Below, piece by piece: positions 1 through 11,176 of a stretch of 64,000 bases of DNA. Under the pieces are notes generated by a model. It was given only the letters and a program-made list of their open reading frames with translations. It searched no databases and had not been told where the DNA came from. The position numbers and the translations under genes were made by a program. Origin of the DNA: Eucommia ulmoides. Lineage: Eukaryota > Streptophyta > Magnoliopsida > Garryales > Eucommiaceae. How positions within the stretch are numbered: position 1 is the first letter of the stretch; each line of letters starts with the position of its first letter. Location: assembly GCA_016647705.1 (NCBI GenBank), contig CM028335.1, positions 41,667,026 to 41,731,025 of the forward strand, written 5' to 3'.

Positions 1-323
1 TATGGGTAAGTCGTTTAGCTAATTGCTACGGCGATGGGCCAAAATCTTAACTCTCTGATGTTTTACCATCACGGCAGTGGGACTTTATGCTGAAAAACCC
101 CTTCTCTGCATTCTTACTGTCACAGCGGTGGGTTGTGTGATCTTGAAACCTTGTTTCTTCATAATTTCTTCACCGTTTTCCCATCGTTTCTCTCGTTTAT
201 CACTCGTTTACGTCCCTACACCTGAATTACATAAAAACTATTGAAAATGAAATTAAATATTAATAATTTACTCGAAAACTATCAAATTTGGTTTAGAAGT
301 AGATATGTATTTTACACCTATCA
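1..323 (-). repeat. E1 3' LTR, partial (window edge)
   Basis: Same sequence as the right part of 3169-4563, from the GC-rich GGCGATGGG-like motifs to the terminal TATCA. Just inside it (324-345) a C-rich run reads on the minus strand as a G-rich polypurine-like tract next to the LTR, as expected for a 3' LTR in minus orientation. Confidence 0.85.
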
Positions 324-966
324 AATACCCGCAAACTTGGAATTTTGTTAGTCCTCGAGCAAAACACCCTAACACAAAATTAAACTAAATACCCTAATTA
401 ACTTACCACTAATCTAAAAATGAATAACTTTAACAAATAAGAAGTATACGCACGAGATTTCCAAATTCAATCAAAGAAACCAAGTTGGTTCTCCCTCAAC
501 AGCCCTCAATCTCATCAAGTTCAGGAAATAATACACACCAAGTGGTGTTCTAGAATTTCAACACTCAATATCAATAAAAACTATTCTAGATCTATTTGAA
601 ATGTGTGTGTGAGAGAGCTCAAATGCATAACTAACTAAACTCCAGATTGGATCATTCAGTAGACAAGTCCATGACCTAAACCTTAAAGGATTCAGGAAAA
701 CCATACGCTTGACTGGGCTCGACTATTCACTAATGTAGGTTCGGATATTCACAGAGATCAATAGGGCTTGGTTAAACTTTGGAGAACGACCAAGGGTATC
801 GCAGGAATAGAAAATAGAAAATCATGAAGATTAAACGATAGCTAAGGTACAAACGCTTATCGCTATCTCTCTCTCGTAACCCCATATAAACACAACCCTG
901 AACAAAAATTTAAGAACACTGTATTCACTTGTCGAAAAAAATGAAAATAAAAACTATATTCACATA

Positions 967-969
<3 letters not shown>

Positions 970-1008
<39 letters not shown>
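970..1008. repeat. Poly(T) tract, 39 nt
   Basis: Uninterrupted T run inside the E1 interior; E2 has only a short T run at the cognate position (about 46256-46264), so it expanded in this copy. Confidence 0.95.
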
Positions 1009-1014
<6 letters not shown>

Positions 1015-2429
1015 GTCACACCCCCAAACTTATTCGCATTTGTACAATTTTAGGGGTGTGCAAAAAGAATAACAAGTGAATACATTAATACTGAAGCAAA
1101 AACAATTCGTCTGAAACCCCAATCGCGCACTTCAAGGCATTATTAGTCTATGCTACTTGATTTCACTCAATTTTGACTTTTAGGCTTAATGACAATAGTT
1201 TGGAAAAAATTAATTGGATAGAGTATTGAAACGTGTTCAGAAATGAAAAGTTTATCGGCTTCGACAGGAGAACGAGGGAATAAATTTTCAGGTTAGCTTC
1301 AAAAGGTTCAAGCGATAAAAGTGAAGGCTTAAATCATGCCTCCGGAATTACCTTACCTAGGATTTTGCCTCAAGTCTACCCCAAATCAAGTTCTAGATTC
1401 CTCTTTTCTGTCATGAACTTATTACTGAATAATTATCGTCAATTCATTCAAATAATTATACACTGAGTCCATGCGATCGTGCGATTTAAGGATCAAAATA
1501 ATTTTTACTTAATCGACATGCTAAGCACACAAAACACAAATGAATGGAATCATCCCCGACCTCGATATACAATTAAGGGATAATTTTCATCATTCAGAAA
1601 TGGCCCTAGACGAATTCAACAACTCCTCAAGCATATACGACTCTATACATAAACATTTCTACATTAAAACTAAACACTAACATACATATACAAACTAAGC
1701 ATTTAACATGCAAAAACAAAAATTGAAATTAAAACTTAACAACCAAAAAAAAAATTCATACAAAAAATATTTCCATCATTCTCATCTTTCTTTAACAACA
1801 CAAAACGTGATGTGCATTCCTCTCAAACTTAAAAAAGATACAGTGTCCTTACTGACTAAGCAGCGAACCCAATAACAGTTTATAGCAATGACAAGTAAAA
1901 TTGGGTGCCGACACATACCTAGTGGATAAGACGTAAAAGTCTAACCCCCTACCGTTCGCTAGGATGAAAGTCATCTCCACTACTATCACATCGGAATGGA
2001 AATTGTGGTTGTTGCAAGAGGTGCGGTGGCACATGCGGCATAGGTAAATAAACACTCATATCAATGCCGAAGCGCGCGCCAAAGAGCTGTTGGATTTGAT
2101 TTTGCGTACACACTAATCGCGATGTTCCAACAAAATATGAACAATGTAGCATGCAATTTTGTTTCACACAATTGAACAATCCATAGAAACTTAGTTTATC
2201 ACCTAAAATCAAACCAAAATCCTGTAGTAATAAAGAAACTCACGAAAATGGGGTTGAAAATTGATTTTTGGTGGATGATTTAGGGTGGAAATCACAAATT
2301 TTGTAAATGGAATGATGAATTTGGGGGTTGGAAACGGTTTGGGAGGATGAAAATAGAGAGATTTTGGAGTTTCAGATGTGGTTGTGGCATTTTTGTATTA
2401 GCGGGATGGCTTTAATCAAATAAGGGCCT

Positions 2430-2602
2430 CACCGCTGTGGTGGTCGAATCATCGCCACGGCAGCGAAGTGTCTTTTTTATAGACTTTACAACTTGAAGTT
2501 TCACCGCTGCTGTGGTAGAGAATTTTTACTGAAAACTTGACATCCTGTATTTTCAATGCCACGGCAGTGCGTTTAGTGCTACAGTGGTGAGCCTGCTGCT
2601 GG
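2430..2602. repeat. GC-rich palindrome-like cluster in E1 interior
   Basis: Several degenerate copies of an ACCGCTG/CGGTGG motif (CACCGCTGTGGTGG, GCCACGGCAGCG, CACCGCTGCTGTGG, GCCACGGCAGTG) stand out in AT-rich DNA. They occupy the same place as the CCGCTTAAGCGG-type cluster in E2 (47776-48012). Confidence 0.7.
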
Positions 2603-3142
2603 ATTTTCAATTTTTCTTCAAGTTTTCACACAAAGGCTCCACACCATGCGTTTCCACTTTACTTTTTCAACGATTTTAAGAGCGAAACACATCTCCGAGT
2701 ATCCTCACTCCGTAATTTACCTCCAAACACGCTCCAAGACCATTCTGGCCTCCAAAAAAATAATTAATATAAAAAATGGGGTAAAATTTGATACCCTCGA
2801 TTTTGGATAAAAAAACGTGAGTTGCTTGATTTAACGTCCCTAATTGGACTTGGTTGAGCATTTTCACCAAAATCCCTCATAGACAAGGAATTTGGGATAG
2901 AATGCTCCATTGGATCTCGATTCATGGTATTGAAGTTGGCTTCTTCTCTCTCTTCTTATCCTTTTCAACGTATACTCGATCTCGGGATCAAGAGTCAAGA
3001 AGTTCAACTTCTTCTATGTTGCATGCACTGCTTGATCACAACAAATGAAACAAAAAAAAAATTAAAATAAAATAAAATAAAAGAATTGTCCAGATTAATA
3101 TTCAACTACTTAGTCACAATATCAATTCTACGCATTCAACAC

Positions 3143-3162
3143 CATCCTCGGCAACGGCACCA
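3143..3162 (-). other. Primer-binding site of E1 (tRNA-Asp type)
   Basis: On the minus strand the 20 nt read TGGTGCCGTTGCCGAGGATG. Plant tRNA-Asp ends in CCCCGGCAACGGCGCCA; the site is complementary apart from two changes. It lies 6 nt from the LTR at 3169 and fixes the minus orientation. Confidence 0.85.
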
Positions 3163-4130
3163 AAAACTTGTACGACGAGATTTTTACACTCGCGTATTGA
3201 CTACTCGCAAGTATACGAGATCCAGTTTTAATGTAGTGCATCTTTAAGATCGGATATTGTTTCATAGGGATGGTGTGAATAATTTAATACCGCATTTTGC
3301 AGTCTTATATTATCCAGACGGTTCAATAAATATTTTAAAATTAAACTAATTAAAACTAAATTAAACTACAATTAGTGGGTTAATCCTAACTAAGTTGATT
3401 ACCTAGGGATTGATTTCATTCACTTAATACATGCTTGATTTCATTTAGTTAACAATAACGGAGTTTAGGTATCTGACAATCTCGGTTCGTAAACTCACTT
3501 GCCACATCTCCCAAATGTAAGACGAGTGAATACGTGACTTCGCGTCAATGAAGAAGTCCCCCTCAACGTCTTCACGAGGCTAGGTCACGTGAGTCTTTCC
3601 TCAACGTCATCGATTGCACACTTACTAACGCCCTCCTGGGTCGTTAAATTGTCGCGTTGTGTTTACCCTAGTTCAAATCCAGGGTTACCTCTTCCGAGTG
3701 TCAAACCATGTATTCTCAAATCCAACCCTAATACCTTAACAAACATACTAAGATTGTCATAAAATGATAGACACAATCAGAATTAAACAAACAACTGTTA
3801 AAGAAATATATATTAAATCAAACTAGTATTTACACAATTACATCAATCTCTAGCTAATATTAATTTAATCTAACATGATCTTGGCCATTAGAACATTAAA
3901 CTAAGAGGGATTCATGATCATTTACAATAAAGCATTAAATTACAAAGAGAGAAACAAAGAGAGAAAGATCAAATCTTAAAGTGGAGTAATCCACTATCGC
4001 CAAAGATTGATCTGCCAATGTTTCCTTTTCTCCGAATGATAAATCTCCTCTTCGAGCTCTTCAAGAATGACGAATGATCAAGTCCTAAGGGTTAGTGACG
4101 TTTAACCTCCAAGAGAAGTGGGAGAATGGA

Positions 4131-4140
4131 TATTTATAGG
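4131..4140 (-). promoter_or_regulatory. TATA-box candidate in E1 5' LTR
   Basis: The minus strand reads CCTATAAATA, a good plant TATA box, in the LTR that would act as promoter for a minus-strand transcript. No start site can be measured here. Confidence 0.5.
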
Positions 4141-4188
4141 TTCAAGGCTTCAAAATATCTGAAAATATCTATTTTGCTGTGCAGAGCT

Positions 4189-4373
4189 GACTGCCGCGGC
4201 GGTGGGATTTACTGTCGCGGAAGTGGGTAAGCCGGTTAGCTCACTACTGCTGCGGTGGGCCAAAATCTTAACTCTCTGATCTTTTACCGCTGTAGCAATG
4301 GGATTTTGTGCTGAAAAACCCCTTCTCTGCATTCTTACCGCCGCGGCGGTGGATTTCTCGCCACGGCGGTGGG
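4189..4373. repeat. Palindrome cluster in E1 5' LTR (CCGCCGCGGCGG type)
   Basis: At least six variants of a GC-rich dyad occur within 185 bp. The best is ACCGCCGCGGCGGT at 4337-4350, a perfect 14-nt palindrome. The E2 LTRs carry CCGCCTAGGCGG-type dyads at the aligned positions (45212-45430, 49896-50130). Confidence 0.8.
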
Positions 4374-4563
4374 TCTTGTGATCTTGAAACCATGTTTTTT
4401 CATCATTTCTTTACCGTTTTCCTACGTTTCACTCATTTGTCACTCATTTACGTCCCTACACCTGAATTACATAAAAACTAACGAAAACGAAATTAAATAT
4501 TACTAATTTACTCGAAAACTACCAAATTTGGTTTAGAAGTATATATGCATTTTACACCTATCA

Positions 4564-5743
4564 ACCAGCTATAGAATTAAGCGAGACTTCAGTAATTGGA
4601 GATAATTCGGTAGTTTCTAACATTGGCCCATCGTATTCTAGCTGCTCCTTTGAGTCCTCTAAATCATTTTTAGTTTCCTGGGTAACCAAAACACTCAATT
4701 CTTTATTTTTGAATTTATGCCCAGGTGACTATTTATCATCACACCGATAACATAGTTTTTTTTCTCGTTTCTTTTGCATTTCAGAATCCGTCAATCTTCG
4801 TACTTCACCATATGGCTTAGTTCCAAAAATATTTCCTAATATGGATGACCAGAATCTCCCTGGTGGAGCAGTGGGTCGGCCCTAGTTGCTAGGCTTGATG
4901 AATTGGATAAGCCGATTTCCTGCTGATGGGTTAACAAAACCCCTTGAAGAGCTAGGTTTGAAAGATTGCGCCAACATCAATTTTTCTTTTATCTTCTGGG
5001 CCAAGTCGATAGCCCGGCCCAAGTTAATGGGCTTCAAAATCCTCAATTTAGCCCAAATCTTAGGCTTCAACCCATTAATGAAATTTCCCAAAGCCATATC
5101 ATTCGATACATCCTCCAATAATACCGATAGTTCAAAGAACCTCTGGCGATACTCGCGAACATCACCGTCTGCTTCAAAGCCAACCACTACTCTTGGAGAG
5201 ACCTCATAATAGTTGAACAAAATTGTTTCAGTAGTATGATCTTCAAATTCTCCCACCACATGATGGATCAGCACTTGTTTTCCCACTGGTACCACAGTAA
5301 AGCATCACCTTCGAAGTCGATGACCGCCGCCTTGATCTTTATTTTGTTCGTGAACCGGTGGAGAGCAAAATAGTGCTCGACCTTAAAGATCCAACCATCG
5401 GGATTGGTGTTGTCAAACAACGGCATCTCCAACTTTTGAAATCAGAAATCAAAGCACAAATTAAGAAGATTGGTAGTCAAATCGGGAAGATGGGTAGTCG
5501 AATTAGAAAAATTAGGATTACCTTCTGTTGCTTTTGAATCTCCCACCAATGGTTTGAGCACCCTAGCTTCCATCACTTTTCCAGACGATAGAGATGAAAC
5601 ATGTCGAGCTGAATCTTCATGGAGCTAGCCTAGTCTCTTGTTTATATTTTGCATCTTCTCCTTCATCAATCCAATTTCCAGTTGAAATTCCTTTTGAGCC
5701 TCTTCCATTGCATCGATCGTTGAGCAATATTTTTGGCTACCAT
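4564..5743 (-). pseudogene. Ty3/gypsy gag (pseudogene), interrupted by E1
   Basis: The minus-strand frames encode a typical plant Ty3/gypsy Gag. A segment at about 5440-5300 contains LEMPLFDNTNPDGWIFKVEHY; 5295-4882 contains VREYRQRFFELS, FINGLKPKIWAKLR and RAIDLAQKIKEK. A degraded zinc knuckle follows near 4770-4720 (CYRCDD, stop, SPGHKFKN; last cysteine lost). The sequence ending EVSLNSIAG at 4564 is normally the Gag-protease linker, so E1 landed in the gag-pol frame and the protease, RT and integrase lie left of the window. Several stops and at least two frameshifts show it is dead. The likely start is the Met at 5743. Lineage (chromovirus-like) is inferred from the knuckle and linker. Confidence 0.85.
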
Positions 5744-5819
5744 CTACCCAAGTATCAGTTATCAATGACGAAGATGATGATGAACAGATCAATGATCACA
5801 CAGCAACACCCAGTTACGT

Positions 5820-5832
5820 GCTCTTGATACCA
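5820..5832 (-). other. Primer-binding site of gypsy-1 (initiator-Met tRNA type)
   Basis: The minus strand reads TGGTATCAAGAGC, i.e. the common TGGTATCAGAGC site with one extra A. It lies 2 nt from the LTR start at 5835 and upstream of gag. Confidence 0.75.
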
Positions 5833-5834
5833 AA

Positions 5835-6103
5835 TGATAAGCTCCAACTAGTAATTGTATAGATATGGGACGGGAATTTTTTTTATTACTGGAATTCGAA
5901 GTGGAATTACGTAAAAGCTCACCAACTATTTGAGAGACTTGAGAAACTCTCCTCAGGAGCAAAGCTCAAAATCACAAAGAAAATCACACATACCTCTATA
6001 TCTCTCCGCTTTTCACTCCCTTAAATCGATCTTTCCCCCCAATTCATTACTAATTATCTAACAGAAAATAAACAGAATCTAACAAACATTCCTACCCCCA
6101 ACA
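5835..6103 (-). repeat. 5' LTR of the gypsy-1 element (about 269 bp)
   Basis: It begins TGATAAGC on the plus strand next to the primer site and is taken to end at ...CCCCCAACA (minus: TGTTGGGGG). The partner LTR is outside the window, so the outer border is a best guess from the TG...CA rule. Confidence 0.55.
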
Positions 6104-7371
6104 AATTGACCGTGGATAATAGATTTTCCCCAGCCCTAACTGCCCGACTTACCCTTGTGCCTAGAATAGGTAAAACGAACCTAAGGCCTATCATCTTTTC
6201 ATAAGGTCATTCAGAGGGCTAGGAAGTGTTTTATGTTTGAACTCTTAGGTTCATGCATGTGTACTTCGTTGCCTGTGCATCTGGTAGCAGGAGGAGTTCT
6301 TATTGACTTCCCAAATAGATGTATGTTTGCACTTGCGCATCAGAAAAGAAATACTAGATAAGGCTGATGGGCAGGATTATTAAACATGTATTGATATCAA
6401 AGTTATGGTTATTATGTGATAACTCTCTCTCTCCCCCCTCTCTCCCTTCCCTTCTCCCTCTGTCTTTCTCTCTCTAAAGTAAATCATGACATCTAAATTG
6501 GTCTATTTTGTGTCCTTCCTATTGAAGCTTTGAAGTCGCTCATGGCCTAGGGCAGGGAAATATGTATAACAATGAGAATAATGCTCATGCTATTGTTTTA
6601 TTCTCACAAAAGTAACATTATCTACTCCTTCATGCTATTCTTCATGATTAACTTGGGCCTTATAACATAGATCACTTTATTCTAAATGTACCTATGTGCT
6701 CTTATATTCTAGTTTTTACATTTAGGAGTTGTGTGTGTGCAACATGCACTTTGCATGTGGGGTCATGTGAGCACCTATAAATGAAGCTATACGCTTTCTT
6801 GCATTTCATCAAGCACATTACATTCATAAATGATTTAGTTTTATTCACATGACATGTAAGTCAAAAAAAAAAATTGAAACATAAATTTAAATCTAGAATG
6901 TTGAATTTTAGCAAATGGAGTAACATATTTTGGATTTGAACAAAAACAGATTGATTAATGTGGGGTCTGCCTCGAAACATCCTATAACGTTAATATCAAA
7001 TACAAAGCTATTGGGATAGGCATTCAATAGTTCAATTCAATCATTTAAGGAACCAAATGTTATTTAATCAACAATTCAAGCCCAAAACAAGTCCACAACT
7101 GAGAATGAGATAGAAAATACCACCATGTCCACCAAAGTCATAATTCTCACTTAAGAAGATTCACTCTCATAATTCCTTTTTAATTAGTGTTTGTTTTTGC
7201 CAAGTTCAATATAAGGTTTTTTTAATTGCTTTTTTTTATTTCAATTATTTTTTTTTAATTAAGATACCATTATCAAAATTTGGCGCCAAAATTTGAAACT
7301 AAAATAATAACATTTAGTGGCAATTAGAATATATTAGCTGTAATTAAATAAATAATCAGTAAAAACATATC
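6104..7371. other. AT-rich intergenic DNA, no gene seen
   Basis: No long open frame and no recognised protein. A pyrimidine-rich CT tract lies at 6421-6477. The right part (7281-7371) probably belongs to the CACTA-like element ending at 7435. Confidence 0.6.
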
Positions 7372-7435
7372 ATTAGTGGTTATTTTTTAACTGCCGCTAA
7401 AATAATTGCCGGTAGAACCCATTTTTGTTGTAGTG
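7372..7435. mobile_element. CACTA-type transposon terminus
   Basis: The sequence ends CATTTTTGTTGTAGTG at 7435; its complement, CACTACAACAAAAATG, is the classic CACTA terminal repeat. Just inside are inverted subterminal motifs (CTGCCGCTAAAAT, TTGCCGGTAG, TTAGTGG), also typical. No matching CACTAC terminus was found to the left, so the element is truncated or its other end has decayed. No transposase is encoded. Confidence 0.6.
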
Positions 7436-8194
7436 ATGGAGAGATGAAGGAAAAAAGAAAAAAAAAACATTATTGACCCTTATATTTTGAATTAGTGTTA
7501 ACATAATTCTTATTAAATTTTTTAGAATGTATAAATGTCATTCAACAATAATTAAGTAATTTTGGTTGTGTTTTAGATAACTGTTAAACTGAAAAGAAAC
7601 CTTCACCGTTGCACTTAATTCTTAAGAATAAGTGGTGTAATTAGCATTTAAAAACAAAAAGAACGCGAATTGCAATTCGGTCTAACCACATGGGTTTATA
7701 AATTTTTTATTTTTTTTTGTAGGTGGGTAAATGTTTATATAATTTTATTTTATTTTTGTGTAGATGTTTATATAATTATATTTTGGATTTTGGATATATG
7801 AAAGTAATTTATTTATTTGGAGAGATGTTGGAAGATAAAAAAAGAGAAAATCTAATCTAATTTTATATACTAAAACGGATGCCTATATTTGTGAATGAAT
7901 GAGTGTTAAAGACATATATCTCTCTTTTGGCGAATTTAGAAAGAAAAAAAAATATTATTGCATAGTGGAAGTAATATATAATTTAATACATTATCTTTTC
8001 AATTATAATGACAATAAAATATACTATTGCATATAGTTGAATTAATAGAATTTAAATAGATATATTTAGACTATAATCTACTTAAATTATACTTTAATAA
8101 AATAAAAAAATTAAACTCTGTAAATAAAGAACTCAATATACTATACGGGTATAAAATAGTGAATTTAAAAAGATAACAGTTATAGAATATATGC
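7436..8194. other. AT-rich DNA, no gene seen
   Basis: Very AT-rich, with many short stop-closed frames and no recognisable motif up to the LINE target-site duplication. Confidence 0.6.
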
Positions 8195-8211
8195 ACATAA
8201 GGAAATGGTCT

Positions 8212-8991
8212 TCAGGATTGGATTGCTAAGCACATAAAGGGAGATCTATCAAACCCCCCTCTTTATATCTCTTCGTAGCCATTATTTGGGAGATTTGGAA
8301 AGATAGAAACAAAGAAGTTATTGAAGGGGACCACCCAAGATTATTTCTGGACCATTTCTAAAATCCTCCGCCTCTCGAGGGAGATGTTGAAAGTTTTCTA
8401 TCCAAACCAAATGCTTAACGGCATTTTTATATATCTTGGACCTAACTGGACTCATCCCCATGTAGGTATGTTTAAATTAAACACAGATGGCAGCGTGCTT
8501 GGTAACCCAGGAAAAGAAGGTATTGGTGGTCTTATCAGACTTATGGACGGATCATGGAAGATTGGTTTTTTTTTTTTGTCATTTTGAGTCCTACACTAGG
8601 TTGGAAGTAGAGATCAAAGGCGTCCATGCCGGTTTGTGCCTGGCGTTCACTAAGGGTTTTACCAGAGTGGTCGTTGAATCTGATTCCCTAGAAGCAGTCA
8701 ACCTTATTAAAGGTGACTGCTCGGACACTCACCTATTGAGGGGTTGGGTGATAGAGTACAAGCACATTATTAAGAATCATGACTTCGAGATTCAAGCCAC
8801 CAGCAGAGCCAACAAATGTTGCGCGAACTTCCTTGCTTGGATGGGGATGAACAGTAGATCTGAAATGCACTATCTGGAGGAACCTCTAAAGAGATTGAGA
8901 GACTTTTGATCACGTACATGAATTCGGAGGGTTTCAGTGATAGTTCTTAGCTTTTGTTTATTTTATTTCCCAACCCAAAAAAAACAAAAAA
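8212..8991 (+). mobile_element. 5'-truncated LINE with RNase H relic and target-site duplication
   Basis: The fragment encodes the C-terminal end of a plant LINE: a zf-RVT-like tail (8290-8340, frame reading IIWEIWKDRNKEV), then an RNase H domain with FKLNTDGSVLGNPGKEGIGG (8468-8530), VESDSLEAVNLIKGDC (8676-8725) and SRANKCCANFLAW near the end. RNase H of this type degrades the RNA strand during reverse transcription. The frame breaks at a T run near 8563-8577, so it is a pseudogene. It ends in an A-rich tail (8977-8992). It is flanked by 17-bp direct repeats, 8195-8211 and 8992-9008, differing at one base, which is the signature of target-primed insertion. Confidence 0.85.
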
Positions 8992-9177
8992 ACATATGGA
9001 AATGGTCTCATCCCTATCTAAACAAGTAAATATTGTATTAAGAGAAAACTGATGTAAGATGATTTTAAAAACATGTTTTGAAAAAATATCTCACCTGACC
9101 GTGACTTGCTAACTTAGCCACGAAGATGTTTATAATTTAGGTGATCGAAGACTCCGACTGCTTCCATAACCACAGCC

Positions 9178-9432
9178 ATGGACCCTAACGAGGTAACATT
9201 TCTTATTCGATTACCATTTCCTCGTTTTATTATTTCATTGATGCTAAAAATCTTTCATTTTCCAAACCATTTTAGTAGTCATTTGTGTTTGTATCATCAA
9301 CATTTGGTGGAAATTCGCATCAAGTTTCTTGTGGAAAAATATTTCCCTCCTGATGATGAGGAGTATTTCAGGATAAGAAACTCACGTGCAATGCACGTGA
9401 ACTTGAGAGCGGGGAGCGGAGAAGTCTTGTAG
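9178..9432 (+). other. Unassigned 84-codon frame, possible gene fragment
   Basis: The Met at 9178 follows a fair plant start context (GCCATGG). The five codons MDPNE are followed by GTAACA, and a TTTTAG lies near 9274, so a short first exon with an intron is imaginable. The C-terminal half contains VEKYFPPDDEEYF, which looks protein-like, but I recognise no family. It could be a captured gene fragment or chance. Confidence 0.15.
9382..9400. promoter_or_regulatory. Perfect 9-bp inverted repeat with two G-boxes
   Basis: TCACGTGCA, A, TGCACGTGA: two CACGTG cores facing each other around one base. CACGTG is the bZIP/bHLH core in plants. Hairpins like this also occur near Helitron ends, but no clear CTRR end fits here. 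Confidence 0.4.
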
Positions 9433-9660
9433 TCAGATCAGAGGATGACGACGGGAAGGAGAGGATAGCGACAACTCCTCCCTTTCTCTCCCTTCATCTT
9501 AGATCTGGGCTAAAACCCTAGCTAGACTCCCACCTCTAAAATTTGTTCATGAATCTCTACCATTTCTTCATCAATTCTTGATTTTTGAAATTTGTTCTGG
9601 ATTTGTTCATGAATTTTGTTCTTGATTTCTGCAATTTGTTAGGCGGTGAGCAGAGGAGGA

Positions 9661-9704
9661 GGGGGGTTGTTCGGGGGTAAGCAAAGTAGGGGTTTGGGGG
9701 GGGG
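9661..9704 (+). other. G-run cluster (possible G-quadruplex)
   Basis: Four G runs of 6, 5, 4 and 9 occur within 44 nt with loops of 6, 11 and 3 nt, in otherwise AT-rich DNA. This fits a quadruplex-forming pattern with one long loop. Confidence 0.5.
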
Positions 9705-9708
9705 TCGA

Positions 9709-11108
9709 CGGTGAATAGGTGAAATAAAGAAATAATGAAGAAACACACAAATAAATAAATAAATAAATAAAGGAAAAGAATAGAGAGAAAAAAAAAATCA
9801 TTAGGGCAATTTTTTCTAATTGTCAAAATGGATGGAAAATTTAATTCCATCCAATTTTTAAGCATATTCCGTCAAATTAAACGAAAAATGTTAATTTCTT
9901 ACTTTGCTGAAAGTAGAAGGGGGTAAAGTGATATTAAGGTAAGGTAGTGTAAAAGGCAATTTACTATTTTCTTTTCGTTGTATTGATTCCGTTCTTGATA
10001 TCCGTTTCTCTCTTCGAAATTTATCTTTTTTTTCATTATTATTAATTTTCATTGTCTTTATAATTTTGAGAAGACGAAGAGAAAGCTCAATAATGATAGA
10101 AAAACTAAGGAGCCCAATTAAGAGCATGGAGCGATGGAGGCCAGAACATTAGAAGCCTAAGGAGGAGGCCCATGAGATGTATCGTCTTCAATTAATTTAA
10201 TTAATTACATGACTTAGTTAAACCTAAAGATTTGGTTCAGTAGCTAGGACCGAATCAAACTACAAGTCCATAATCATCCTGGCCCATTTATATGCGTGTA
10301 TGGGGTAATTATATTATGCTGCTTTATTTTTAGCTCGATTAGCGTATGCATGTATGGGGCATTTTTTTTTAATATGTATATGATGCACGTTAAATAAGAT
10401 AAATAAGTTAAAAAATTAGATGTAAATCAATATCACGCAAAGCAAATATTAAGTTGAAAGCTGGAGAATATTAGATATGTGTCGCCGTGGCCTTCTACTA
10501 GGGGGTTTGTTCAAGTAAGGGTTTAGCTTAAAGTCGGTCATTAGCTTGCAATACGGTATCGTGTCTTGGAAATTGAACTCATGATGAACTTATCTTTATT
10601 ATAACATGCAAAGAGTAGACTGATGTGTTCTTTTAACTGGCAAGGGGGGGCACATTAGGACTAGCTTAGACCATGCCAGGTAGGTGTAACTTAACTAGGG
10701 AGCCATACCTTTAACTGGTGATATGGGGGTATGATCACACTAGAGGCCTAATAATCAATTGAATCTTACTCAAAAGGTAAGTGGCAATAGTTGACTCTCC
10801 TCGAGGGTCAGTAGGTCTTTAAGCGACGATGTGGGGTATGTTGACAAAGTAGGGATTATCTAATTCCTCACTATGGACATTTAGAATGGACCCGTTTCTC
10901 CAGAGGGATATGAGATTCAAAATATTTAGATCGATAAAAGTGAAGGAACTAGATATTAAAATCACTAGATCAACACAATAGAATATAAAAAATTTAAATC
11001 ACATTTAATATATTGTTCCTCTAAGCTAAATTTATCTGTATTAATATTAAAACAATAAAAGCAGAAATAATTAAATAGAATTTAATTAAATGTTATTTCT
11101 TCCGGTGC
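9709..11108. other. No gene seen; unclassified repeat-like DNA
   Basis: Short frames only. 10620-10760 holds imperfectly repeated TTTAACTGG...GGGGG...CACA..TAG phrases, which suggests decayed repetitive DNA, but no termini could be fixed. Confidence 0.4.
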
Positions 11109-11176
11109 TTCAGTCTCAAAGCTGGTAGTTCTCGATGCGTGATTCAGTCTAAAAGCTGGTAGTTTTCGATGCGTGA
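11109..11176. repeat. 34-bp tandem duplication
   Basis: Copies 11109-11142 and 11143-11176 differ at two bases and share GCTGGTAGTT and TCGATGCGTGA. Confidence 0.9.

Larger units (their letters stand above)
324..3142 (-). other. E1 non-coding internal region
   Basis: This region is homologous, block by block, to the E2 interior (45617-48772): the segment ending in CACACCAAGTGGTG, the CACACCCCCAAACTTATT blocks and the region before the primer site all recur. No recognisable protein is encoded; short frames at 1849-2212 and 2676-2870 are not conserved in E2. A run of 39 T lies at 970-1008. Confidence 0.75.
1..4563 (-). mobile_element. Non-autonomous LTR retrotransposon E1 (5' LTR at right), truncated by window start
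   Basis: Positions 1-323 match the end of the sequence at 3169-4563, and both end in the same CACACCTATCA-like terminus (TACACCTATCA), so these are the two LTRs. The minus strand carries the primer site next to the right-hand LTR, so the element reads right to left. The 2.8-kb interior (324-3168) has no open frame resembling gag or pol and only short stop-rich frames, so it must rely on enzymes from other elements (a LARD-like element). The interior and LTRs are related along their length to E2 at 44119-50308. The right flank starts ACCAG, the expected 5-bp target duplication; its partner lies left of the window. E1 sits inside Ty3/gypsy coding sequence. Confidence 0.85.
3169..4563 (-). repeat. 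E1 5' LTR, complete (1395 bp)
   Basis: The plus-strand ends are TGTACGACGAG and CACCTATCA, so TG...CA in either direction. It is homologous to the E2 LTRs over its length, e.g. the AAGTATACGAGATC and GTTTAGTTAACAATAACGG blocks. Confidence 0.85.

Noticed and set aside
1849-2212. Overlapping minus frames of 68 and 87 codons in E1
   Set aside because: No motif, not conserved in the homologous E2 interior, low-complexity composition.
9557-10127. Minus frames of 78-102 codons
   Set aside because: Low-complexity Phe/Leu/Ile and Pro stretches reading A- and G-runs backwards; no family resemblance.
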